From positions 19,010,058 to 19,074,057 of the forward strand of contig CM049310.1 of assembly GCA_026874595.1 (NCBI GenBank): a stretch of 64,000 bases of DNA, written 5' to 3'. A program made the translations under genes and the position numbers. The notes under the pieces were generated by a model. It was not told where the DNA came from. It did not search any database and was given only the letters and a program-made list of their open reading frames with translations. Below, in pieces: positions 1 through 10,899 of the stretch (position 1 is the first letter of the stretch; each line of letters opens with the position of its first letter). Source of the DNA: Sipunculus nudus (lineage: Eukaryota > Annelida > Sipuncula > Golfingiida > Sipunculidae).

Positions 1-926
1 CTGCAAACTAATACAGAAACATTTAAACTTTAAATTACTGTGACAACGAAAGCAGCAAATCTGCTTTTAATATAATTAATACCCAACAGGGGATATATTA
101 TACTGTTCTACAGGTAACTTGTTTTATAGGATAACCTTCCATCAGTATTTAACCTCAAGCTTTTAAGTGCTTAATTATTGTATTTGAGAGAAGCCATTAT
201 CTGTTGTCAGTGTCACAGGTGAAGGCTATCCTATGTACGGAAGATATTAACACATTAGAAATAGTGCTATACTTAGCCCTAGGCCATCCAGACATAATGA
301 TACAGTGAGGGACAGCCAGGTAACAAAGTTCACAGTCTGTTATATAACATTTTATTATTACTCCTGAAGAGGTGTGATAATGAGTGATCCATGGTCACAT
401 TTTGGTCAGTTTGCCAGGGTTGTAGGGTGTGAGGGAGGAAAATTAATCAGTGGCTCAGATAAATGCCATGACCTATGTTGATTTTGCATCAAGTGGGATT
501 TCAACTGGATCTATTACTAGAATCTGAAAAGAACGTGCGAGTACTGGTTGCATAGTAAGGTATGGAATATTGCATAGTGAGGCATGGGACATTGCATAAT
601 TGACAAGCAGTAAACCAGGGTCCATCTTTTCAGTACTACATCAGGGGTTCATAAGTATATATTTACTGTTATTATTCTCTTATATTTATATCTTAAAGGA
701 GAGCTAGGCATACTGGTGTTATTATTATTTCATTTATTATTATTATATTATGGTTGCCATTATTATGGATATTATATGAATTATGAGCCCACATTGTGCC
801 ATTACATTTCAGGTAACAATAGAGTGTTGGGAAAGGGTCATTACATATCTACTTATATTTTTAGTTTTTATTTAAAAAAAAAACAGTATAATATGCAAGT
901 CTGACTGTTGTCTGTGTTTGTTGCAG
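1..926. other. Non-coding 5' flank or upstream intron
   Basis: No gene is supported here. The stretch is AT-rich, with an ATT-rich low-complexity tract around 700-780 and an A run near 870-880. It ends in a plausible 3' splice site: a T/G-rich tract followed by TTGCAG at 921-926. If that site is used, this is the end of an intron that follows an untranslated first exon outside the window. If transcription starts closer in, it is promoter-proximal sequence. I see no convincing TATA box or CpG-rich promoter. Confidence 0.5.
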
Positions 927-1111
927 GAAGAAGGGTGGTCTGAGGAGAAGATAGAGGAAGCCAGATCGTGAAGGTTTAGGATTGGACTGGAGCTCATGTG
1001 ATCCAGACAGACAGTCTTGATGTGCTGAACAGGGCTGGATACACATCACACAGTCTCCACACAGAGCATGGATTACATGTGTTCTTTCCTGGCTTTTACA
1101 CCTTCATAATA
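927..1111 (+). other. Ddr: 5' untranslated part of the first recognised DDR exon
   Basis: The exon is taken to begin after the acceptor-like TTTGTTGCAG ending at 926 and is followed directly by the coding part. The reading frame used downstream has a TAG at 977-979, so translation in this frame cannot begin further upstream within this exon. The 5' boundary is inferred from the splice motif alone. A transcription start inside this stretch is equally possible. Confidence 0.45.
996..1109 (+). promoter_or_regulatory. Cluster of minimal upstream ORFs in the DDR leader
   Basis: Three upstream start codons precede the candidate main ATG at 1112. ATG TGA at 996-1001 is a start-stop element. ATG TGC TGA lies at 1020-1028. 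A 13-codon reading frame begins at 1068 and stops with TAA at 1107-1109, two bases before the ATG at 1112. If the mature mRNA carries these, ribosomes would have to leak past them or re-initiate, which usually lowers translation. The reading frames are seen directly; their function is inferred and depends on the leader being transcribed as modelled. Confidence 0.35.
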
Positions 1112-1331
1112 ATGAGGTTGTGGCCTGAAAATGATGGACATTCCCCTGTATATGGGACCAGACATGGTGAAAGATCCGGGCGTCATGGTGGAAGGATCAC
1201 TACAGTCAAGTTCCAGAAGCAAAGGTGTTCTCACACCAGACCTACACATAAACCAACTGTGTGTCTAGGTGTGCTCAGTATGTCCCTCTGGAGTATATTG
1301 CTGTCTTCTCAAGTGGCCGCTCTGGATATAA
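1112..1331 (+). CDS. Ddr: Discoidin domain receptor, exon a: signal peptide (partial gene)
   Basis: First coding exon of a collagen-binding receptor tyrosine kinase. From the ATG at 1112 (A at -3) it encodes 73 residues plus one base. A basic, His/Arg-rich stretch of about 48 residues is followed by a hydrophobic segment (residues ~49-70) ending SSQVAA, a good signal-peptidase site, then LDI. A second in-frame ATG at 1280 (also A at -3) would give a compact signal peptide, MSLWSILLSSQVAA, and may be the real start. The donor is ATAA|GTAAGT at 1331/1332, phase 1. It completes a Lys codon with the phase-1 acceptor at 38726, giving LDI-K-Q-C, the short link between signal peptide and first discoidin cysteine that is usual in DDRs. 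The join across 37 kb is inferred from phase and content, not from transcripts. Confidence 0.72.
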
Positions 1332-4300
1332 GTAAGTGCTACATCTTAAATCTGTCAGAGGTGAGAGGTGATGACGTTCATGAGAGATACAGGCATACAG
1401 TGAAGCGTGTCATCCAATTTATGTTGTGTGGTCTGTTTCTTGTGTTACTTGGTAACCCACAGGTGTTTACGGCAAGCTCGGTGTAAAACCAATGTTTAGC
1501 ACTGTTGAAATTCCCTAATGGCAAGATTATATCTCAGGATTTCTTGCTGCTGCCTTGGCATTTAGTATGCTGGTATGGTTTAGGATTGCCCTCTGGCACC
1601 AAGAGGTTTTACGATAAGACAAATTCAGAATTTTTTTTATCCCATTTGCAGGGCACCAGCCCAGAGGAATTTGATTTTAGACTTTGTCACTTCATGTTGC
1701 AGTGCTTACAGAGGATTAAGTACTAAGATTACAGAAATTCTAGCAAGGCAAGAAATAAGAAACTGTATTGATTTTTGCTGACACCAGGGAGACGCCCTCA
1801 ATGTGTAACCCACACATCACTTTGGCTGACATGAATGACAAATTGTAAACACAGCATCTTTTGTCTGCTCTGGCTCTTCGTTTTTGGTTCTTTGTCTTAT
1901 ATTATGTTCTGTGAGCACCAAGCTCACTCCTATTTTTCTGCATCAGCCAGACTGGCTCTCCAGTATTGATCCTGGAGGTAGATGGACACCACAACAAGGG
2001 ATTCTTAAATTTGTAAAGGGTTTTCATTCTAAATTAGGCAGTTGTAGGTTTCATTGATTACCTTGCAGGATCAAAGAGGTGACAAGGCGATTCCATGCTA
2101 GACAGTTCATTGATCTGATGACAGCATGCAGCAATGTTTTATTTTTAATCTAATGACTCTTGCTTACATACAAGAGCCTCAGGTGGATCAGGTTTGAGCT
2201 GAACAGTGGCCAGAATATCAGGGCGAGAATTTCCCCAGAGAGGTAAAGGCGCTTACTGTCTTTCTCAGTACTACTCTGTGCAGACAAAGCAAGTATGCAC
2301 TGGGATTTTCTAGTGACAGCATAGCTGTTGTTATTGTTTCCTCCTGTCTTCAGGCTCTCCAGCTTGGCTGATATATATTGCACTGAGGCATTGAGCTGCA
2401 CTCAGTCTGTCATGGCTGGAGGGATGGAATATGCTCAGTCGCTATGATCATGATCCATGAAGAACATTACATAGAGAACAGACAGGTGTTAGGCCATGAG
2501 ATGGGTGTGGGAGGTTGGGGATAAGACTATTATTAGATGGTCGGGCTGCATCATATTTGGATTGTATCAGGCAGTTATTTTAAAATTTTCTCCATTACAG
2601 CAGTTCCTGTTCTTAAGTTCAATACTTCAGTTGAAATTGATCATGATTGAAATAGCCCCATATATATCAAATGACAGAGGTTTCCTATTCATAATTAACC
2701 CAGTGTGAACAACATTCAATACTTTAGACTTCTCTGTTTTTGAGCCTGACAAATGTTTTGTACACTTTTGTCTTGTTGAATTATGTTAAAAAAAGTGACA
2801 TCATAGTCAACATAATTTTAGAAAATATCAGGTTTTATTTAAAGCTAATGGTTTCATAACAAAACAACCACAAATATTCCTGTTATAAGCATGCATGGTA
2901 ACTTGATATTATGACCAATAAAGCCAAATGGACTTGAAAGCCAGGTCAAACAGACCATATGAGACAACTGTAGGGTGCCCAGAAGATTGCTTGGAAATTT
3001 GTGCCATGAATAGTGACAAGGAACAGGGTCTGAACAAGTTTCACAAGGTGCCGCCAGCACTCCACTAACGATGAAGCAGAAAGCCAGCAGAGGCAGGTTT
3101 GTGACAGAGCTGAAAATTAGTCTCATCGGGAAGCTGGCAGTGTCTGAAGCTGCCTGTGACAAGGCTCGGCCAGCCCCTGTGCAGCTGAATCCAAGTCAAG
3201 AGCCCTGCTCAGCAGTTTCCCCTGTGGCTGGTATAATGGTACCTCATACATAAAGTGACTTTCAGTCACAGCCAATCTGTTACACTCCCTTGCACTGGGC
3301 CTCCTTTTTTAACCCATTGTTTATCAAGAAAGCTCAAGCTTGGGACACTACTGGGGTTCACTTGCTCTCCAACTTTGGCTGATTTGATGTGTTTAGCACT
3401 TTTATTCATTTAAGGAAAATTTCAGGGGATGTGTAAAGCAAAAATATACATATGATAGGCTTGCTGCAGTGGTCCATTTCTAGTCACTGTCCTAACATTT
3501 CTAATCAGTTGTTTTTTACTGGATCTATACCTATTCTTGCACTGTGCATTGGTCAAATGGAAACTTGTGACATTGAACACAAAAAAAATGTGGTTCATGA
3601 TTTTATAGATTAATGCCTGTTTTTCATGAATATTTTCCAGTTCTTTAAAGTAATTGACTGGACATATGTGACAGATTTATATGGTTGACTTATGACAACA
3701 TATGTTATAACCTCATCAGATAAAGTTGGCTGGGCTTATAGGTTCACCCATGTAGCAAAATTTCTTCTTGGTCTGTCTGTTTGTTCATGGAATATCTCCA
3801 AACATTCTTAATGTTTTCAATAACATTGAGGAAGGGTGCACCTTGGACAAAATCAAATACTTTTGAGACCTGCTTGAAGATCCAGCCAAATTCTCTCCTT
3901 TTTTTCTATGGGTTTAAATGACTTTTGTGTTTTATTTGCCAGCCTATTTGTTACATTTTGAGTCTGATATGGATCCAGACAAGGGCATCTGTGGAGATGT
4001 GTACTCTCTAGTTCATGATATGATGCTGAATTATACTTGCATAATCCATGATAAAACATGGAATCAGAATAGTACATGACCACACTTCAGATGCATTCTC
4101 AGAATCATACTGAAACTTGTGAATGAGGGCGTGGTGATACCCAGAGTGTTCCTCTGACTTCTACCTGAAAATATTGGTCTATTGGCAACCAAATTGTCTG
4201 CACAGAAAATTACACAGCCTGAGACTGTCCCTGGAGTATTTTTATGATGCATGTCTGTCTTTTTCAAGCCCTGATCTTGCAAAAATATTGAAACCACTCA

Positions 4301-5060
4301 TGAGGGCTGCCATTTTGTGTACAGACTAAAACCCAGATGTCACAATTGAAATTTGGAAAATAAGGGTGTACTGCTAATTATAATTGTTAAAAATTACAAG
4401 TGAAATACAGTGGAAGATTGACATCAGTGTAAGCTATGTCAAGTATAACCAGAACAGAGAGCAAACATTTGCTATAAATAATTATATATAAAAATTAACA
4501 CTGAATAGAATAATTTTTATTATAATTATTCATATTATTTCTATTTATTATTATTATTACATTCCCAAACTTCAGCATGGGTTATATTGGATTGTAAAAC
4601 ATCTGTCATCCTTATGAGAAAATACCAGAGTCAGCCTCAGTCAAGGCCCAGTCAGCCATTCTCTGTCAGATGTTGCTTGATTGATCAAGATGATATTTAA
4701 AAAATAGAATCAGTTCAGAGCTGAACTGCAATCCTGCTTTCCCTGCAAAGAAGCAGGAACCAGGAACAGTGCAGTCGGCAAGGTCTTTTCAAGCAACCAC
4801 TTCCATAGGCAGCTTGCCCCCACAAAGGCTTGTTGTATGTAAACAAAAGGCTATAAAGCCTGCTACAGAGACAAAGTGTGAAAAGCGGAGCTTCAAAATG
4901 GACAGGCTATTGATGGATCAAGAGTTCACCTTGGTTTCACACTAAATTTGTTTAACAACACTTGTGATATGTTGAGATCGAGCTGTTGACACACTGGAAA
5001 AAAACAGACCTGAATAGCTGTAAAAGAGTCTATGAACAAGTGTCAGGGGTAGCTGCTGGC
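1332..5060. other. Intronic sequence without a recognisable gene
   Basis: The reading frame of exon a continues past the donor to a TAA ending at 1486, adding about 51 residues; I take this as chance read-through. The rest is unique-looking AT-rich sequence with short open frames on both strands, none showing a known domain or splice-supported coding pattern. ATT-rich low-complexity sequence lies around 4470-4560. Confidence 0.5.
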
Positions 5061-5998
5061 TCTGGGAACTTGTACATCTGTACTGTCAGGTGTTAAGTGT
5101 TTACCTAGCTGAATGCTATTAATTAAGAAAACAGTTCACTCTTAGAGAACTATTGTTTCCAGATGTATGGAGGGGTGCAACATGTTGACAATACATTTTG
5201 TCATAGACCTTCATTGACAAAATAATGAGCATCCTGCTCACAGAAAAAAATTGTAACATCAATACCATAGTCCAACAGACACTGAAAGATAACAGTAGGA
5301 ATATATTCATGAAATCCAAGTACTCCATACATATCAAGAAATGTAATCTCAGTCTCATCCACATCTATATGAAGACATGGAGACAGTTATCATCAGCAGC
5401 ATCTTGTATTCTGTAGCTGTGTACTAGACCAGATAGTACTTGCCAGAATGGTGAATTATGATTAATACATCCTCTCATCAGACATGTATTCTTAAAAATT
5501 GCTGATTATTAACACTTTTGGAGGAGGGACATGGGACAGCAGCTTTTGTGATTAATCATTTTGACTGTAATTTGTAGAAATGTTTCATGGTGGTTAAATC
5601 AGTTTTCACACAAGTTGGTAATGGCTCTCTTTATCTTTCTTTTCAGGTATATCCAAAATATATTTTAAATAAATTTGGATCTTAATTACCTTTCATATCA
5701 CACACATAAATGTTCATATTGATAGCCAGAATAAATTGTAGAAAAAAACCCAAAACACACAAAATCTATTTCACTGATGTATTCAGAGCCTGTGTGCTGT
5801 AACCATACTTATTGATTTTTTTAGTTATTTAAAGGATTCTTGATTAGTCTTGAGAAAACACTATTTCAGTTGTGATTGTTTTTCTTAAAGGCAGTTTTTA
5901 ATCAATTACAATTTGGTGCTGAATAATAATTGAGTGATTAGGTAAGAGATCACATAAAATAAAGTCCTATATTTCTTTTTATTAGTCATGAAGGACTT
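5061..5998 (+). repeat. 938-bp direct tandem duplication, copy 1
   Basis: This block begins TCTGGGAACTTG and ends TGAAGGACTT. It is followed immediately by a second copy that I could not distinguish from it by eye over the full length. A one-base T microhomology blurs the junction at 5998/5999. Short reading frames (about 81 aa on the minus strand, 63 aa on the plus strand) recur in both copies and look non-coding. Confidence 0.95.
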
Positions 5999-6936
5999 TC
6001 TGGGAACTTGTACATCTGTACTGTCAGGTGTTAAGTGTTTACCTAGCTGAATGCTATTAATTAAGAAAACAGTTCACTCTTAGAGAACTATTGTTTCCAG
6101 ATGTATGGAGGGGTGCAACATGTTGACAATACATTTTGTCATAGACCTTCATTGACAAAATAATGAGCATCCTGCTCACAGAAAAAAATTGTAACATCAA
6201 TACCATAGTCCAACAGACACTGAAAGATAACAGTAGGAATATATTCATGAAATCCAAGTACTCCATACATATCAAGAAATGTAATCTCAGTCTCATCCAC
6301 ATCTATATGAAGACATGGAGACAGTTATCATCAGCAGCATCTTGTATTCTGTAGCTGTGTACTAGACCAGATAGTACTTGCCAGAATGGTGAATTATGAT
6401 TAATACATCCTCTCATCAGACATGTATTCTTAAAAATTGCTGATTATTAACACTTTTGGAGGAGGGACATGGGACAGCAGCTTTTGTGATTAATCATTTT
6501 GACTGTAATTTGTAGAAATGTTTCATGGTGGTTAAATCAGTTTTCACACAAGTTGGTAATGGCTCTCTTTATCTTTCTTTTCAGGTATATCCAAAATATA
6601 TTTTAAATAAATTTGGATCTTAATTACCTTTCATATCACACACATAAATGTTCATATTGATAGCCAGAATAAATTGTAGAAAAAAACCCAAAACACACAA
6701 AATCTATTTCACTGATGTATTCAGAGCCTGTGTGCTGTAACCATACTTATTGATTTTTTTAGTTATTTAAAGGATTCTTGATTAGTCTTGAGAAAACACT
6801 ATTTCAGTTGTGATTGTTTTTCTTAAAGGCAGTTTTTAATCAATTACAATTTGGTGCTGAATAATAATTGAGTGATTAGGTAAGAGATCACATAAAATAA
6901 AGTCCTATATTTCTTTTTATTAGTCATGAAGGACTT
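5999..6936 (+). repeat. 938-bp direct tandem duplication, copy 2
   Basis: Second head-to-tail copy of 5061-5998. The absence of visible differences means either a very recent duplication or an assembly artefact, for example two haplotypes joined in tandem. The sequence around it is not repetitive in an obvious way. Confidence 0.95.
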
Positions 6937-9900
6937 TAAATGAAACAGTTATAAAAATTAAGTCATTTTTTGCTAAATTTTTTTCATCTCATACATTGAA
7001 AAAGATATTAAAAATATGAAACGTCTTGTTATTTATTACATGTTGTAAAATGTAGTCTTGACAAACAGATTTACTTACATGTCTGTTATAAAAATATTCT
7101 GGCTAGACAAATTAATACCATATTTCTCATCTTTACCCCCACTGGTTGGATAACAAAAAAACACTTGACATGAGAAGGGTCATTGATTCTTTTATTCCAG
7201 GTTGATGTTGTTTCCAAGGGGACCTCTGCCATGAGGGGGTAGATAATTCAGTTCTTATTGATCCACAATGTCGGGGCAACTGTAACTGTTGACATGACGA
7301 GGTGTCACAGCAACTGAAGGGTAGCCATGACAACACTCTAGATTTTGGACCCATTGTAATCTCAGGGCATACATCAGTTAAGATAGACTTGGGGTTAATA
7401 TTAGGGTCAAGCACAGGGGATTTGTGGAACAGGGATGGGCAGATGGGAGCAGCCCTGATAATTAAGATACCCCAGATAAGCCTTGGGAAGATGCAGCATG
7501 TGGACAGGTGGGAATTTGTGTGGCTTCAGCTTCCAGAGGCCAAGCCTATTATGTTTAATAAGCATACCAGAGGAATGAGAATTTCAGACTCGGAACTTTT
7601 TCACCCTAATGTCTGGATTATTTTAGCTTCTGACATTTGCCTTGCTTGATTCTAATTGGATGTAAATATGGGATTGTCTTGTCATTAGGTTTTTTTTTAG
7701 CAGTGCAGTATTTCAAATACAATTATACCATTATATTGCTTGATCAAACAATCATATCAGTTTGCTTTACATTTGGTAAGTCTGTGAGGGGATATATGTC
7801 TCAATTAAGGTCTGTTGGACACGCTTTGTGTTTTTGTTGATGAATGTTTAATGGTTATCTGGGGCCTGTGATGCGTTTCTTCAAGTTAAATGATAGGTAG
7901 TATAAATTATTCATCAGATGATATATAATGAACATAGGTCTGACAACAGTGCTCAAATTTAATAATGTAGGCTACTACAATGACCTTCTGGTCATGAATG
8001 GAAAATTAATTATCCACCATGGACAACCATGTGGCAAAGATAAACAGCCATAAATTTGCATCTATATATATTTTACAGTAAAGAAAATACATGTTTAGTA
8101 TGAATCAGTATTGTTTATATGACAGAATATATTCCTGGCGTATCTGCCAGCATGGGCATTTTTCAGTTAAACTTATATATAGCAGGTTCAGCAAGAAATT
8201 TAACGGCTTCAGTTTCAACATCATTGCATGCTAAAAATATATTTCTATGCAGTCATATAGGTTTAAAAAATTCTTTTCCAAAGTATTAACCAGTCATACA
8301 CAATTCAGTTGGCTGCGCAGAAGAAAACGCTTTACAATTTCTATATTTGCTCGTGTTTCTATTACTGCATACTTTTATATCAGCCACAAAATGTTATGGG
8401 CCAGTGAATATCCTTTCCTTTCTTGGCAACTGGCCTTTCAATGTGTGTGACTGTTTAAATCGCCATGAAAGATGGGCTAAACCATCACCAGTGAAAAAAA
8501 AGGAAAAGAAAGTCCAATTTCATGTTACATTTTCATTAATCATTAATGTTCTGAATGCGGTCCAGATCACCATTTTGTTATAGTTGTACATTACATGTTC
8601 TTTGGAAGAGCACCCAGAAAATTGTATGAATCATTTATAATGTTACATCAGGCAACCTTGGACTTTTTACAGCTTTATATGTATAAATATATTTTTATAT
8701 ATTCTGCTGTCTATCCAAAATCATAACATCATAGTATCAAAATCTGGGTCAGTGTGCTCTCTTCAGGATGAGGTGGGTCATGGTTCAGTTCTGTCTGCCA
8801 AGTCCAGTGCCACTTAATGACACCCATACATAACTCACAGACCTGCGACCCAAAATTGGTTCAATTAAAAGAGTCCATAAATCAGACTAGGAAGTCAACA
8901 GTCAGCCTTTTCTAAAGTCTGGTATTATTTTCTTATGCCCAGGATGGCCATGCCACTGGTAAATTGCATATAATCAGCTTGGAGCCTAAGTGTCTCAGTG
9001 AAAAGTGCCAGTAATCATCCTAGTTTGTCACTTGTCACCTCACCCAATTTGGGATATGGGTGGATATATATTAATGACTCTGAAGGTCTGATCCAAATGA
9101 AGAATGTGAGAGATTAAACTGCTGTTCATAGTGTTATTATATAAGCTTGTTACACTGTCAGAACTTTGTAACTTAAATTAGCAGCTGCCATAGATATGTT
9201 ACTTATGTTCAGGATTTCACTGCACACTTGCAGATTTTCCAAATTCAGAAAAATTATCAACTTAATTTCATAATATATTTAGTTCAGTGCTTAAGGATAT
9301 TATTTAGAACTGTTTCAGTCTGTTTTCAATCATTCTGTGCAGAATCTTGTGCCTTATTTATTGGTTTCACCATACCTTATTTATCATCTTTTTATATCTT
9401 GACCACCAAGCTTGTGATATATGTAATATATTAATTACTATATGTGATGATACCTTTTAAGACACTATCCTGTAGAAGAAAACCCTTAAAGAGGTAAAAC
9501 CCTAAGTCAGTGTTGTAAGTGCATTTAGCTGCACTGGTATGTCTACACACAAGCTGTTTTGTTCTGGGCTTTGTTTAGTATGATAAATGGTACTCCCTTG
9601 TTTTGGAACCAAATGTACCTAGTCTTGGCAAGAACCCCAAGCTCTTGGGAAAATGGTAATAAATCTAATGTAAAGCTGTTCATAGCATCTATCTTCATGC
9701 TGATAAAGGCTTCTCACATAGTCACAGTGGTAGAGTTCATGTGCAGTCATCTTTTATTAAAACATTCAAGCTAGACATCCATCATATCCACATCCTGTAC
9801 CTCTCTAGATCATGGTACCTACATCTCTAGACCTGATTTCTTTATAAGCACTTCTCTAATATTACAGTCCATGGATTACTCTGGGTCTTCTTGAAGCTTA

Positions 9901-10615
9901 TTCCTGCATTTGGAAAATGATAGTGTTCAACTGTTCATGTACTGTTGGGTATAGTTACTGATTATGATTGTGTAAAATATTTTTGTTGTATTGCAATGGC
10001 TGGGTGACTGTAACAAAGACCACTCAGATTTGTAGGATTTTATTTATTGTATGTTAACTAGTACAGAAGGAATAGGATGTGTTGGCTTATTCTGGATTTG
10101 GGTGATAATACATTTACATACATTAATATTGAAAACCTGTAATACTTGTTGCCATATGAATTTTGAGAGGAATACAGGCCCTGACATGTGAGACCTGTAA
10201 TTGTATTCCAAAGCCCACACTTATGGTTAAGTCTGTCCCCTGGAGGACATAGTATAGGTCTGAAAAAAAGACCTAAAGGCCTGTTACCTTTCACTGTACA
10301 CCCACTTCCATTCAGATTAAAATTACAATGGCTTGTTGTCTAGGCAGTGTGTAGCTAGAGGAATGTTAATCAACTGTGTGGGCTTGATTGGTTTCTCTAA
10401 AGAAAAGTCCAGACCCATGATTGACAGGCTTACAAAACAGAGGTATAAATATACTTAGGTTGCATAACATACTTGAGGCATTTTCAACAGGTATGGTACT
10501 TAGTGTCAGCTTTGGTCTACATGATTCCGATCTGATAAAACCACACAAATAAGATGTATATTCGCATTTGCATTATGCCGTTTCTTTGAAGGTTTTAACA
10601 CCTTAAATGATATCA
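6937..10615. other. Intronic sequence without a recognisable gene
   Basis: AT-rich unique-looking sequence. The longest open frame, at 7302-7649, lacks any motif I recognise and overlaps an equally unsupported frame on the other strand. I see no RNA gene. Confidence 0.45.
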
Positions 10616-10619
10616 GTAA

Positions 10620-10895
10620 CAATTGAAATTTTAGAATGTTAAGGAAACAGAAATATAACACTTAATACACAATTTCTGTATATATATGTACATTCGAAAT
10701 TTTAGAATGTACAGGAAATAAAAGTGTAACACTTTATACAAAATATTTGAATATAAGTTACAATTAAAATTTCAGAATGTTAAGGAAATAAAAACATAAT
10801 GCTTAATACAAACAATCCATATATAAATAACTATTGAAATTTCATAATATAATGGAAATTAAAATATAACACTTGATACAAAATATATATATATG
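10620..10895 (+). repeat. Diverged ~70-bp tandem repeat, four copies
   Basis: The motif GAAATTTnAgAATgTnaaGGAAAtaaAA followed by ATAACACTTaATACAaa recurs with starts near 10625, 10696, 10766 and 10836, a period of about 70-71 bp. The copies are clearly diverged from each other, so the array is old. It ends in an (AT)n run around 10887-10896. Confidence 0.8.
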
Positions 10896-10899
10896 TATC

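Noticed and set aside
5119-6354. Pairs of identical 81-aa and 63-aa open frames
   Set aside because: Identical because of the 938-bp tandem duplication; no coding features in either copy.
7302-7649. 115-aa open frame on the + strand
   Set aside because: No motif recognised and a competing minus-strand frame overlaps; no splice or promoter support.
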